From assembly GCA_002413075.1 (NCBI GenBank), contig DHWG01000064.1:16963-39190 (forward strand): DNA of 22,228 nucleotides, in the 5' to 3' direction. This document shows positions 8,289 to 16,962 of the stretch, in pieces; the stretch's first letter is position 1; each line of letters begins with the position of its first letter. The translations under genes and the position numbers were made by a program. Under the pieces are notes generated by a model, which worked only from the letters and a program-made list of their open reading frames with translations, did not search any database and was not told where the DNA came from. The stretch is from Desulfosporosinus sp. UBA5188 (GTDB lineage: Bacteria > Bacillota > Desulfitobacteriia > Desulfitobacteriales > Desulfitobacteriaceae).

Positions 8289-9452
8289 TTAAATGGTTTT
8301 GGATTTTGAATAAACATCAAAGGCTACAGCGATTAGTAGGACTAATCCTTTGATGGTTTGTTGCCAGTCAATCCCAACGCCGATCAGTGACATACCATTG
8401 TTCATAACACCCATAACAAGTCCGCCAATGATTGCGCCCATGATCGTCCCTATGCCACCGGCCGTTGATGCGCCTCCAATGAAGCAGGCCGCAATGGCAT
8501 CAAGCTCAAAGTTCGAACCAGCATTGGGGGTTGCGGAATTCAATCTCGCAGCAAAAACCAGTCCTGAAAGTGCGGCAAGCACGCCCATATTCACGAAGAC
8601 CAAGAAGATTACCTTCTTGGTTTTAATACCAGAAAGCCTGGCCGCCTTTTCATTACCACCCAAGGCATAAATATGTCTTCCGATCGTAGTTTTTGTCGTA
8701 AGGAACGTATAAAAGCCGATTAACACCAGCAATAAGACTAAAACATTGGGTATTCCTTTGTAGACAGCCAGCGCATAGAAAAATATATTGAGTACAGCGA
8801 TGATTGCCGCCATTTTTACGATTAAAAGGCCCTTAGCTAACACTTCAAAATCGTATTTTCTTTGAGTTTTTCTGTTGGATATTTCATAGAATATGTACAG
8901 CCCCGTTAAAATAAGCCCAATGACGAGGGTGGTGATATGAAGACCCTGGCCTTTAAAGAAATCCGGAATAAAGCCTGTGCTCATTTTCTGGAATGAACTC
9001 GGGAACGGAGCAATTGAAGTCCCCTTCAGAGCAACATAAGTCAGGCCCCTAAAGATCAGCATCCCTGCGAGCGTTGTTATAAAGGCGGGTATTCTTACAT
9101 AAGCAATCCAGTACCCTTGAAACGCACCTATGACGGCACCTGCTGCCAGGGATATTATGATTCCTAAGGCCACTGGAACATGATTGTTCACGATTAATAT
9201 TGCTGCAAGAGCGCCTATGACAGCGGCGACTGAACCCACGGATAGATCAATTTGGAAAGCAACGATGACCAGTAACATACCAATTGCCAAGATTAAAATG
9301 TAGCTGTTCTGCAAGATTAAGTTGGTGATATTTAATGGTTTCAATAAAATACCGCCCGATGCAATCTGAAAGAAGATCATGATTCCTACTAAAGCGATGA
9401 CCATGCTATATTTTGTTGTGTTTTCTTTGAAGATTTTCGCCATAGATCCCAT
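8289..9452 (-). CDS. mmsB: Multiple-monosaccharide ABC transporter permease (MmsB/GguB)
   Basis: The inner-membrane permease of a CUT2-type (ribose/xylose-like) sugar importer, acting as a dimer with MmsA and the ChvE-type binding protein. Its 387 residues contain about ten hydrophobic segments. The AIGMLLVIVAFQIDLSVGSVAA block and the FIGGASTAGGIGTIMGAIIGGLVMGVMNNGMSL block are hallmarks of the family, and the long middle (SNRKTQRKYDF) is typical of the XylH/GguB branch. AGGAGG lies 7 nt before the ATG and partly inside the end of mmsA, with a 2-nt gap between the genes. By family the substrates are pentoses and hexoses such as arabinose, galactose and xylose. The neighbouring ara and gal genes fit that. 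Confidence 0.93.
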   Translation of the reverse strand: MGSMAKIFKENTTKYSMVIALVGIMIFFQIASGGILLKPLNITNLILQNSYILILAIGMLLVIVAFQIDLSVGSVAAVIGALAAILIVNNHVPVALGIIISLAAGAVIGAFQGYWIAYVRIPAFITTLAGMLIFRGLTYVALKGTSIAPFPSSFQKMSTGFIPDFFKGQGLHITTLVIGLILTGLYIFYEISNRKTQRKYDFEVLAKGLLIVKMAAIIAVLNIFFYALAVYKGIPNVLVLLLVLIGFYTFLTTKTTIGRHIYALGGNEKAARLSGIKTKKVIFLVFVNMGVLAALSGLVFAARLNSATPNAGSNFELDAIAACFIGGASTAGGIGTIMGAIIGGLVMGVMNNGMSLIGVGIDWQQTIKGLVLLIAVAFDVYSKSKTI

Positions 9453-9454
9453 TT

Positions 9455-10990
9455 TTATACCTCCTGCCCCTGTTTCAAAATCATTGCCATAATTTTCTCC
9501 TGAGATGCTTCTTTTGCACTGATTTCTCCTAATATTTTACCTGAATTCATGACATAGATCCGATCACACATACCCAGCAGTTCAGGCAGCTCCGAAGAAA
9601 TGAGCAGTATGCCCTTTTCTTGCTTTGCTAATTGATTAATAATCGTATAAATCTCATATTTTGCTCCGACATCGATCCCTCGGGTTGGTTCATCCATGAT
9701 TAATATGTCAGGCTCAGCGAAAATCCATTTGCTGAGTACGACCTTTTGTTGGTTTCCCCCGCTAAGATTACCCGTTTGCTGCAATAGTCCAGAACATTTT
9801 ATATTTAATTTTTTGCGCAAGTCCTCTGTTAGCACAATTTCTTCATTTTGGTTCACGACTCCGCCTTTGGAGATTCTCTTTAGATTAGCTAACGAAATAT
9901 TACCTTTTATATGATCTATTAAAATTAATCCGTATTCTTTTCTGTCTTCTGTAACATAAGCCAGACCGTTTTTAATAGCCTTATTGACGTCGTTGAGGTG
10001 TAACTCTTTGCCATCCTTAAAAATTTGTCCGCTGATCCTTTTGCCATAGGATTTACCAAAGACACTCATCGCAAGTTCGGTTCTTCCGGCTCCCATAAGG
10101 CCTGCTATCCCTACAACTTCTCCACTGCGAATATTTATGTTCACATTATCACAAACTTTACGTTCACCAATGATTGGGTGATAAACCGTCCAATTCTTAA
10201 CTTCAAAACTGATCTCCCCAATTTTCGTCTCTCTTGGTGGAAAACGATTGACTAAATCCCTACCGACCATCCCTTTAATAATCCGGTCTATGGTAATATG
10301 GTCTTGTTTCGTATCAAGAGTTTCGATGGTTGCCCCATCACGTAAGATTGTAATTGAATCAGCGATCTTAGAAATCTCGTTCAATTTATGGGAAATAAGA
10401 ATGGAGGTGATCCCATGTGTTTTAAGGCCTGCGATCAAATCAATCAAATTCTGGCTATCATTTTCATTCAAGGCGGCTGTTGGTTCGTCCAAAATGAGTA
10501 ATTTAACTTCTTTTGATAAGGCTTTGGCAATCTCCACTAATTGTTGCTTACCAACGCCAATATTTGCAATCAGCGTCTTGGGTGATTCGTCAAGTCCTAC
10601 TTTTTTAAGAAGTTCTATCGTTTTCTTTGTCGTTTCATTCCAATCAACAATTCCATTTTTACTTCGTTCGTTACCTAAAAAAATATTTTCAGCAATTGAT
10701 AAAAAGGGTATTAAGGCTAACTCTTGGTGAATGATTACAATCCCCAAATGCTCACTTTGTTTGATATTTTTGAATTCGCATAACTTGTTTTTAAATAGAA
10801 TGTCTCCAGTATATGTCCCATGCTCATACACACCGCTCAAGACTTTCATAAGCGTCGATTTACCGGCGCCATTTTCCCCAACTAAAGCGTGAATTTCGCC
10901 TTGTTTAACCTTTAAATTAACGTTATTCAAAGCTTTGACACCTGGGAAGATTTTAGTAATATTTTTCATTTCCAGGATAATTTCCGCCAT
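9455..10990 (-). CDS. mmsA: Multiple-monosaccharide ABC transporter ATP-binding protein (MmsA/GguA)
   Basis: The cytoplasmic ATPase that drives the sugar importer. It has 511 residues and two fused ABC domains, as is usual in the CUT2 family. The first domain has Walker A GENGAGKST (38-46), a degenerate signature near GVGKQQLVEIAKALS and Walker B LLILDEPTAAL. The second has a modified Walker A GLMGAGRTE, an intact LSGGNQQKV signature and ILIMDEPTRGIDVGAK. The modified second Walker A is normal for this family and not a defect. TAGGAG precedes the ATG. A 12-bp stem-loop separates it from chvE. Confidence 0.95.
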   Translation of the reverse strand: MAEIILEMKNITKIFPGVKALNNVNLKVKQGEIHALVGENGAGKSTLMKVLSGVYEHGTYTGDILFKNKLCEFKNIKQSEHLGIVIIHQELALIPFLSIAENIFLGNERSKNGIVDWNETTKKTIELLKKVGLDESPKTLIANIGVGKQQLVEIAKALSKEVKLLILDEPTAALNENDSQNLIDLIAGLKTHGITSILISHKLNEISKIADSITILRDGATIETLDTKQDHITIDRIIKGMVGRDLVNRFPPRETKIGEISFEVKNWTVYHPIIGERKVCDNVNINIRSGEVVGIAGLMGAGRTELAMSVFGKSYGKRISGQIFKDGKELHLNDVNKAIKNGLAYVTEDRKEYGLILIDHIKGNISLANLKRISKGGVVNQNEEIVLTEDLRKKLNIKCSGLLQQTGNLSGGNQQKVVLSKWIFAEPDILIMDEPTRGIDVGAKYEIYTIINQLAKQEKGILLISSELPELLGMCDRIYVMNSGKILGEISAKEASQEKIMAMILKQGQEV

Positions 10991-11018
10991 AGGATTTCAA
11001 CTCCTACCCTACAAAATA

Positions 11019-11063
11019 ATTTAGTGATGGATATAGCACCATCGATATACACCATCACTAAAT
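11019..11063 (-). other. Intercistronic stem-loop between chvE and mmsA
   Basis: Perfect 12-base arms, ATTTAGTGATGG (11019-11030) and CCATCACTAAAT (11052-11063), flank a 21-nt loop that itself holds TATA...TATA. No U-tract follows, so it is not a strong terminator. Hairpins at this place, after a binding-protein gene, commonly protect the upstream mRNA or reduce downstream expression, giving more binding protein than ATPase/permease. That role is inferred from position. Confidence 0.75.
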
Positions 11064-11083
11064 AGTATTCATTAAGACGACTT

Positions 11084-12184
11084 TTATTTGAGTTTGTCTG
11101 CTGTAATATATCCACTATCAACTAAGAGTTTTTGATAGTTTGTTTTATCAACAGAGACTGGGTCACATAAGAAGGAAGGGACAATCTTGAGTCCTGTGTC
11201 ATAGGTCTTTGTATCATTAACGACTGGTTTTTCTCCCTTGAGAACAGCGTCTGCCATTTCAGCCGCTTTAGCCGCTAAGACTCTCGTATCCTTAAAGATT
11301 GAAGCGGTTTGTTCACCGGCAATAATTGATTTGACCGAAGCGACTTCACAGTCTTGACCTGTAATGATTGGCATTTTTTGACTTGCTGATCCATATCCGA
11401 CGCCTTTTAAGGAGGATATGATACCAATACTGATACCATCATAAGGAGATAACACGGCATCAACTTTAGCCGTCGTATAGTTTTTGCTGAGTATGTTATC
11501 CATTCTCGTTTGGGCCGTTGCGCCGTCCCATCTTAATGTTCCGACTTGAGCGTAAGCTGTTTGTCCGCTCTTAACGACTAATTTACCTGAAGTAATATAA
11601 GGTTGCAAAATTGACATAGCCCCATCGAAGAAGAATTTAGCATTGTTATCATCTGGAGATCCAGCAAATAATTCAATGTTAAAAGGACCTTTACCATCCT
11701 TTAAGGCTAAAGCTGTTTCAATGTAACTCGCTTGAAGAACACCGACTTTAAAGTTATCAAACGTTGCATAGTAATCTACGAAAGCACTCTTAGTGATAAG
11801 GCGGTCGTAGGATATAACAGGAATGTTAGCATCATGTGCTTTTTGTAACACATCGGTTAAAGCGGTACCATCAATTGAAGCAATGACTAAGACTTTGGCG
11901 CCTTTTGTGATCATATTCTCAATCTGAGCGACTTGGTTCGGGACATTATTATCACCATACTGTAAATCAGTCTTATAGCCGAGTTTTTGCAAGGCTTTTA
12001 CCATGTTATCCCCATCGTCAATCCATCTCTGTGATACCTTTGTGGGCATTACGATCCCTGCAAGTTTACCGTTGTTTGCTGCTGTTGCACTTGGAGTTGT
12101 TTCAGCGGCTGGTTTTGTAGCACCGCAGGCTGTCACCAGGGCCATAGTGAAAAAGATTAATAACACTGACAGGACTTTTTTCAT
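11084..12184 (-). CDS. chvE: Multiple-sugar-binding lipoprotein, ChvE family
   Basis: The extracellular solute-binding protein of the CUT2 importer. It has 366 residues. A lipoprotein signal peptide ends at the lipobox V-T-A-C with lipidated C20, then a Thr/Ala/Pro-rich tether. The periplasmic-binding fold starts at GKLAGIVMPTKVSQRWIDDGDNM, and the family landmarks SYDRLI, DAVLSPYDGISIG and TGQDCEVASVKSIIAGEQTASIFKDTR follow in order. ChvE-type proteins bind L-arabinose, D-galactose, D-xylose and D-glucose, which suits a gene lying between the gal and ara clusters. It is the first gene after the promoter/operator at 12334-12388, with a leader of about 170 nt and GGGGGAAG before the ATG. Confidence 0.93.
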   Translation of the reverse strand: MKKVLSVLLIFFTMALVTACGATKPAAETTPSATAANNGKLAGIVMPTKVSQRWIDDGDNMVKALQKLGYKTDLQYGDNNVPNQVAQIENMITKGAKVLVIASIDGTALTDVLQKAHDANIPVISYDRLITKSAFVDYYATFDNFKVGVLQASYIETALALKDGKGPFNIELFAGSPDDNNAKFFFDGAMSILQPYITSGKLVVKSGQTAYAQVGTLRWDGATAQTRMDNILSKNYTTAKVDAVLSPYDGISIGIISSLKGVGYGSASQKMPIITGQDCEVASVKSIIAGEQTASIFKDTRVLAAKAAEMADAVLKGEKPVVNDTKTYDTGLKIVPSFLCDPVSVDKTNYQKLLVDSGYITADKLK

Positions 12185-12318
12185 TCTTCTTCCCCCTTAT
12201 ATTTATCGGTGTAATTTATCACTAACCTTCTGCCTCGTGTGTTAAACTCATAACGCCAAATTTACTAAGCAAAAGATAGTAATCAGGATTGAATTATGCA
12301 GCACTTTACCCATCGTAA

Positions 12319-12330
12319 AAATCTAGATTT
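12319..12330. other. 12-bp perfect palindrome next to the chvE operator
   Basis: AAATCTAGATTT is perfectly self-complementary and lies 3 bp downstream (in transcription) of the operator palindrome at 12334-12358, in the early leader of the chvE transcript. It does not resemble the operator core. It may be a second protein site or chance in AT-rich DNA. Confidence 0.35.
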
Positions 12331-12333
12331 CAG

Positions 12334-12358
12334 ACTTAGTTAATTTAATTATCTAAGT
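12334..12358. promoter_or_regulatory. Palindromic operator at the chvE promoter
   Basis: A 25-bp imperfect palindrome with outer arms ACTTAG/CTAAGT and inner arms TAATT/AATTA, one mismatched pair and an odd central base. It starts 2 bp after the -10 box and covers the expected transcription start, the position of a classic repressor site. Its minus strand shares TAATTAAATTAA exactly with the plus strand of the palindrome before galT. The likely ligand is the ROK repressor encoded just upstream; that assignment is inference. Confidence 0.7.
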
Positions 12359-12360
12359 TC

Positions 12361-12388
12361 ATTATATGGCCGTATTTTGAATAGTCAA
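12361..12388 (-). promoter_or_regulatory. Sigma-A promoter of chvE-mmsAB-ara operon
   Basis: On the minus strand TTGACT (12383-12388) and TATAAT (12361-12366) are separated by 16 bp. Transcription should start near 12354, inside the adjacent palindrome. The promoter lies just after the ROK gene stop with no terminator between, so read-through from the gal operon is also possible. Confidence 0.78.
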
Positions 12389-12397
12389 GAAATATTT

Positions 12398-13660
12398 TTA
12401 GACAAACTTATTGTTTATTGTTTCGGAGATCCCATCGACCAGACCTGTCGGCGTGAAAATCTTCTTCAGTAAAAGAGTAAACGCCCCAATAGCAATAGCA
12501 TTTTCCCCTAATTTCGAGATGACGATAGAAACCGCCTGGGCTGGTTTAGCCAGTGCGCGCTTTTCAACCGTTAGGCTTAAGGAACTCATGATAAAATCAG
12601 CCGCCCCGAAAACCCCGCCACTTAATATAATGAGCGATGGATTAAGCGTATTAATCAGATTAGCAATCCCAATTCCGAGATAACGTCCGGTGTCCTCTAA
12701 CACGTCCATCGCAACTTGATCATTTTGCTTAGCTGCTGAAAAAAGTATTTTCCCATCAATCAGTTCGAGGTTTCCATGGACCATCTCTTCTAAGATTGAT
12801 TTCTTTCCGAAACGAATGGCTTGCTGAGCTCTTCTAGCAAGTGCCGTCCCTCCAACCAAGGTTTCTAAACAACCGTAATTTCCACAGCTACATTTTGGTC
12901 CATTGATATCGATGGTTGTATGTCCAATTTCCCCCGCCGTATAGGACGTTCCACGATACAACTGATGATCTATAATAATACCCGCTCCTACGCCCGTTCC
13001 AACCCGGAACAAGATAAAATTAGGGATATCCTTTCCTAGACCAAACCAACTTTCTCCAATAGCCTGTGCTCGGATGTCATTTTCCACCTCAACGGGCAAA
13101 TCGAATTGTTCCTTTAGGTAGGCTTTGATTGGGATGTCCCGCAAATTCAGATGAGGGGCAAAGATTGAAATGCCCTGTTCGGAGTCAACAAGGCCATGCA
13201 TACCCACGCCGATTCCTAAAATAGACCCTTTCTTCGTGTTTGTTTCTTTAATGACTTGCCTAATGACCTCTTCTAACGCTTTTAAAAACTGATCACCCGT
13301 GGGATTGTCCACATACTTCGCCTCTACCTGGGTGATCACTTGTCCATCCAGGGTGGCGGCCACAGCCTTTACTTTCTTTGGTCCAGCATAGACGCCCACG
13401 ACATGAAAAGCGGTGGAATTAATACTGAGAAGAATCGGTTTTCTTCCACCGGTCGACTCACCCAGATCGGTCTCTACCACCAATTTTGTGTCAATTAATT
13501 CCCCCACAAGATTCGTGACTGTCGGGGGAGTTAGCTTGGTCAATTTGGCGATTTCTGCTCTTGAAATAAGCCCATGCTGCCTGACCACATTGAGAATTGC
13601 CGATTTATTCTGTGATTTCATTCCCTGAAAACTTCCGACTGGGATGATTATTTCGCTCAT
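12398..13660 (-). CDS. ROK-family transcriptional repressor (XylR/NagC type)
   Basis: A sugar-responsive DNA-binding protein. It has 420 residues. The N-terminal winged HTH (about 17-65, NKSAILNVVRQHGLISRAEIAKLTKLTPPTVTNLV) is followed by a ROK sugar-kinase fold with GIGVGMHGLVD, ENDIRAQA (D195) and GTGVGAGIII. The zinc motif is H247 in GEIGHTTID plus C257, C259 and C264 in CSCGNYGCLE. The HTH marks it as a regulator and not a kinase. A G-rich site (GGGGGCG) precedes the ATG. It is the last gene of the gal operon, 28 nt after the M24-fold gene, and sits directly before the chvE promoter. Related palindromes at both promoters make it the natural candidate for joint control and autoregulation. 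Its effector is probably galactose, arabinose or a phosphate of one of them; the sequence does not decide. Confidence 0.93.
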   Translation of the reverse strand: MSEIIIPVGSFQGMKSQNKSAILNVVRQHGLISRAEIAKLTKLTPPTVTNLVGELIDTKLVVETDLGESTGGRKPILLSINSTAFHVVGVYAGPKKVKAVAATLDGQVITQVEAKYVDNPTGDQFLKALEEVIRQVIKETNTKKGSILGIGVGMHGLVDSEQGISIFAPHLNLRDIPIKAYLKEQFDLPVEVENDIRAQAIGESWFGLGKDIPNFILFRVGTGVGAGIIIDHQLYRGTSYTAGEIGHTTIDINGPKCSCGNYGCLETLVGGTALARRAQQAIRFGKKSILEEMVHGNLELIDGKILFSAAKQNDQVAMDVLEDTGRYLGIGIANLINTLNPSLIILSGGVFGAADFIMSSLSLTVEKRALAKPAQAVSIVISKLGENAIAIGAFTLLLKKIFTPTGLVDGISETINNKFV

Positions 13661-13688
13661 TTTTCACGCCCCCTTTTGCCCGTTTCTT

Positions 13689-14792
13689 TCAGGATCTAAT
13701 GAGGATATCTGGACGGAGGTAAATTTGCCCGTTCTTTTCCAGCGGCATATAGTCCCATTCTCCAGTGTGGGTTAGGAACTCTGGTCCCTTCTCCGTAGCT
13801 AAAATTGTATCCTCTGATTTTATCCCTTTGAGCGATGGGTTCCATGCAAAGGCTTGATGATTCTGAACCACGCCCTCGCACTCCAAATTCGCTAAGAATT
13901 CTCGTGAAGCATATCCAGTCGGTCCGCCTTGATGAAGAGAACGCCAATCCTCTCCGTAGCCCATTGTCCTGTACATTTCAATGCCTTGCCTAAAAACATC
14001 CTTAATTGGCACTCCTGGAATCGTCGCCAAATTAAACGCTAGATCAATCTCTAACAATTTTCGTTGATTCTGTCGCAGTTCCGCAGGTATGGGTCCAAAA
14101 TGAACAAAGCGTGTTGCACTGGAGACTAAACCCCATTTTTCTCCGCATAGAACTAACATCGCGTAGCTCTCCAGCCTCTTTTCGGTAGGTATGGGGTGAC
14201 GATACTTATAGATCCTTTCATCCGTAGCCACCAAAAGGACTTGCGATTGGATTCCTAGATCTAATATCTTAGAGGTGATCTGGGCTTGAATCTCGAATTC
14301 TGACAACCCTGGTTCAATTTGTCGGCACGTCAATTCCAAAGCCCTAGCCACGTTTTGTGACAACCAGCGATAGCGCTTAATTTCTTCCGGACTTAAGACA
14401 TAGGACAACTCTGCTAATTCCTGACTAACATCGCTTGCCGCAACGAGGGGAATGGTCTCTGGGCACACATCCGTCCCTATCTTTTTCCCGTGGCATAATT
14501 GGCGAATAGCTGCTTGATGTCCCTCATACCACTCGGGCGTAATCCACTCAATTTCCAGCTTAGACAATTCCTCGTCTTGTATCCGGGCAAACTCCACTTT
14601 AGTGGTGATGCAGTAAACCTTGTCTTCGAAAATCAACAGATCCGCTACGCCGAGCTCTGATGTAGTGAAAATATAATTTTGCTGTCCGTTCGTTAGCCAA
14701 GAAAAGCTTCGGCGTTTACGGAGAAGGACTCCATCTAAGTTCTTCTCTCTGATAAAATGTCTTATTCTCTCGATCTTGTCTTGTACAGTCAT
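13689..14792 (-). CDS. M24 (creatinase/Xaa-Pro peptidase)-fold protein, metal ligands apparently lost
   Basis: A 367-residue protein with the layout of M24 'pita-bread' proteins: an N-terminal creatinase-like domain (about 1-140, KIERIRHFIREKNLDGVLLRKRRSFSWLTNG) and a C-terminal domain. Where M24 peptidases have D-x-G...S-D-x-T-R, this reads VLCGEKWGLVSSATRFVHFG, so both metal-binding Asp are replaced. The His region is HQGGPTGY and a Glu remains in ILATEKGP, but the final Glu is not apparent. It is therefore probably not a normal dimetal aminopeptidase. The ATG at 14790-14792 overlaps the galE stop by one base; a GTG one codon upstream is possible. Tight packing between galE and the ROK gene ties it to galactose metabolism, but its job is unknown. 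Confidence 0.8.
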   Translation of the reverse strand: MTVQDKIERIRHFIREKNLDGVLLRKRRSFSWLTNGQQNYIFTTSELGVADLLIFEDKVYCITTKVEFARIQDEELSKLEIEWITPEWYEGHQAAIRQLCHGKKIGTDVCPETIPLVAASDVSQELAELSYVLSPEEIKRYRWLSQNVARALELTCRQIEPGLSEFEIQAQITSKILDLGIQSQVLLVATDERIYKYRHPIPTEKRLESYAMLVLCGEKWGLVSSATRFVHFGPIPAELRQNQRKLLEIDLAFNLATIPGVPIKDVFRQGIEMYRTMGYGEDWRSLHQGGPTGYASREFLANLECEGVVQNHQAFAWNPSLKGIKSEDTILATEKGPEFLTHTGEWDYMPLEKNGQIYLRPDILIRS

Positions 14793-15778
14793 CACTTTAT
14801 GAACCCATCTGGATGGTACTGTTGCCAGTTCCAGGCGGTTTTTATGATCTGCTCCAAGCTGTTGAATTTCGGTTTCCAGCCTAACTCTGCCAGGGCCTTT
14901 TCAGACGAAGCAATTAAAACGGCAGGATCACCCGCTCGCCGGGGAACGACTTGAACAGGAATGACGTGCCCGGTCACCTCTCTCGCTTTTTCGACAACTT
15001 GTCGAACAGAAAATCCTTCTCCGTTGCCGAGATTGTAGACGGAACTCTTTTGTGTTTTCCTGAGTTTCTCCAAGGAGAGCCAATGAGCCATCGCCAGATC
15101 GGTGACATGAATGTAGTCGCGAACACAAGTCCCATCGGGCGTCGGATAATCATCCCCAAAAATCTGTAGAGAATCGCGCTGTCCTAAGGCGACTTGCAAG
15201 ATGATGGGAATCAAATGACTTTCCGGGCGATGGTCTTCTCCGATATGCCCGTCCAGATGGGCTCCTGCGGCATTAAAATAGCGTAGCGCTACGGAGGAAA
15301 TACCATACGCTTGTCCACACCATTTCAACATGTTTTCAATGGCAAGCTTCGTTTCTCCGTAGGGATTGGTTGGCTCTTTGGAATCTGTTTCCAGGATTGG
15401 GATGCTCTTAGGTTCTCCATAAGTTGCCGCTGTCGACGAGAAAACAATCTTTTTCACGCCATGTTTCTCCATGCACACCAGCAATCGTTGCGCTGTAATG
15501 AGATTATTATCATAATATTGGAGCGGTATTTGAACACTTTCCCCCACTAAGGAATCCGCCGCAAAATGCACAACGGCTTCGATGTCGTGGCTAGAAAATA
15601 CTTTGTCGAGTAGCTCTGAATCGCGGATATCCCCTTCATAGAAGGTCTTTGCGAGCACCGCGTCACAATGGCCTTTTTGCAGGTTGTCTAATACGATCAC
15701 GTCTTCACCTTGGGCCATAAATTCTGACACAGTATGACTCCCGATATAACCTGCTCCCCCAGTCACTAAAACCGCCAT
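14792..15778 (-). CDS. galE: UDP-glucose 4-epimerase
   Basis: Interconverts UDP-galactose and UDP-glucose with bound NAD in the Leloir pathway. It has 328 residues, the normal length. The NAD loop GGAGYIGS is at 7-14, the catalytic pair Y140/K144 lies in NPYGETK, and the Ser/Thr cluster FSSTAATYG is at 113-121. The GalE signature ALRYFNAAGAHLDGHIGEDH and YIHVTDLA are also present. GGGGAGG about 11 nt before the ATG overlaps the galK stop. The gene is packed between galK (6-nt gap) and the M24-fold gene (1-nt overlap). Confidence 0.97.
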   Translation of the reverse strand: MAVLVTGGAGYIGSHTVSEFMAQGEDVIVLDNLQKGHCDAVLAKTFYEGDIRDSELLDKVFSSHDIEAVVHFAADSLVGESVQIPLQYYDNNLITAQRLLVCMEKHGVKKIVFSSTAATYGEPKSIPILETDSKEPTNPYGETKLAIENMLKWCGQAYGISSVALRYFNAAGAHLDGHIGEDHRPESHLIPIILQVALGQRDSLQIFGDDYPTPDGTCVRDYIHVTDLAMAHWLSLEKLRKTQKSSVYNLGNGEGFSVRQVVEKAREVTGHVIPVQVVPRRAGDPAVLIASSEKALAELGWKPKFNSLEQIIKTAWNWQQYHPDGFIK

Positions 15779-15784
15779 TGTCTT

Positions 15785-16960
15785 CTACCTCCCCAATATT
15801 TCGCGGGTGCCATCCCCACTTTCGCCCTTGTAAAACGTCGGTGTCAAACCCGTCTTGGCTTGATAGCCTTGGGTCACTTGAGCTTTAAAGTCTCCTACAG
15901 CCTTTTCATGAACCAGACTCACGGTACAACCCCCGAAGCCTGCCCCGGTCATTCTTGTTCCTAGGCATCCAACGACCTGACGTGCTTGGTCAAAAAGAGT
16001 GTCTAATTCCAGACCAGTTACTTCATATAAATCGCGTAAAGATTCATGTGATTTTATCATAGTTTGACCAAAAGTCTTAATATCTCCTGCTTCTAAAGCA
16101 AGGGTTGAGGTTAACACACGGGCATTTTCATGAACGACGTGGTCTAACCGTTTATGTATCTCTGGAGTTCGAATTTTTTTATGAACTGTTTTCCATTGTT
16201 CAAGGGTCACATCCCCCAAACACGAGACATAGGGAAGATATTTCAAAAGGGCGATCGCTCCCGCCTCACATTCTTGCCGTCTTTGATTGTACTTTGATTC
16301 CGTCAAACTCCGCTGCTTGTTCGAGTTTGTGAGCACGAGTTGATAGTCACCGAACGACAAGGGTACATGACGATAAATCAACGAATCGCATTTTAACAAT
16401 AAGGCATGCCCTGCTTTCCCCATGCCTGAAGCAAATTGGTCCATAATTCCGCAGTTAACCCCCACGAATTGATTCTCTGCCCTCTGGGCTAACTGAGTCA
16501 ATTCCAAGAGGGATTGATCGATATTTTCGAGTTGTTGCAACGCAAACGCTGTGACCATTTCCAGCGAAGCGGAGGAAGAGAGCCCAGCCGCTTTGGGAAT
16601 ATTACCATCAAAGAGCATATCACACCCCGATAGCCGGATCCCTAGTTGATCAAATTCCCGAATAACGCCTTTTGGATAATTAGCCCAGCCATCCTCCCCA
16701 CGGTAGTCAAGCCCTGTCGCGTCGAATTCTACCCGCTCGTCAAAGCTGGTCGAGGCGAGACGAAACTTACGATCCTTGCGACGGCGAACCACGGCCCAAG
16801 TTCCATAGGTTAAGGCAGCAGGCAGTACATAACCCCCTGTAAAATCCGTATGCTCGCCAATCAGATTTACCCGGCCCGGGGCAAAGAAGACTCGAAGCGC
16901 TTCATCAGTTTCGTTGAATATTTGCTCAAACCTCTGTCGAAGTGCGCTTAATCTAGGCAT
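15785..16960 (-). CDS. galK: Galactokinase
   Basis: A cytosolic GHMP kinase that phosphorylates D-galactose to galactose-1-phosphate. It has 391 residues. The galactokinase signature GRVNLIGEHTDFTGGYVLP begins at about 29 (E36, D39), the GHMP phosphate loop is AAGLSSSAS (124-132), the catalytic D174 lies in NCGIMDQFAS, and the C-terminal motif is GAGFGGCTVSLV. It follows galT with a 2-nt gap, and AAGGGCGG near the galT end serves as the ribosome site. No lesion was seen. Confidence 0.97.
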   Translation of the reverse strand: MPRLSALRQRFEQIFNETDEALRVFFAPGRVNLIGEHTDFTGGYVLPAALTYGTWAVVRRRKDRKFRLASTSFDERVEFDATGLDYRGEDGWANYPKGVIREFDQLGIRLSGCDMLFDGNIPKAAGLSSSASLEMVTAFALQQLENIDQSLLELTQLAQRAENQFVGVNCGIMDQFASGMGKAGHALLLKCDSLIYRHVPLSFGDYQLVLTNSNKQRSLTESKYNQRRQECEAGAIALLKYLPYVSCLGDVTLEQWKTVHKKIRTPEIHKRLDHVVHENARVLTSTLALEAGDIKTFGQTMIKSHESLRDLYEVTGLELDTLFDQARQVVGCLGTRMTGAGFGGCTVSLVHEKAVGDFKAQVTQGYQAKTGLTPTFYKGESGDGTREILGR

Positions 16961-16962
16961 TC

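Noticed and set aside
12185..12318. Catabolite (cre) site or AraR box in the chvE leader
   Set aside because: No stretch matches the cre consensus or the ATTTGTACGTACAAAT-type AraR box closely enough.
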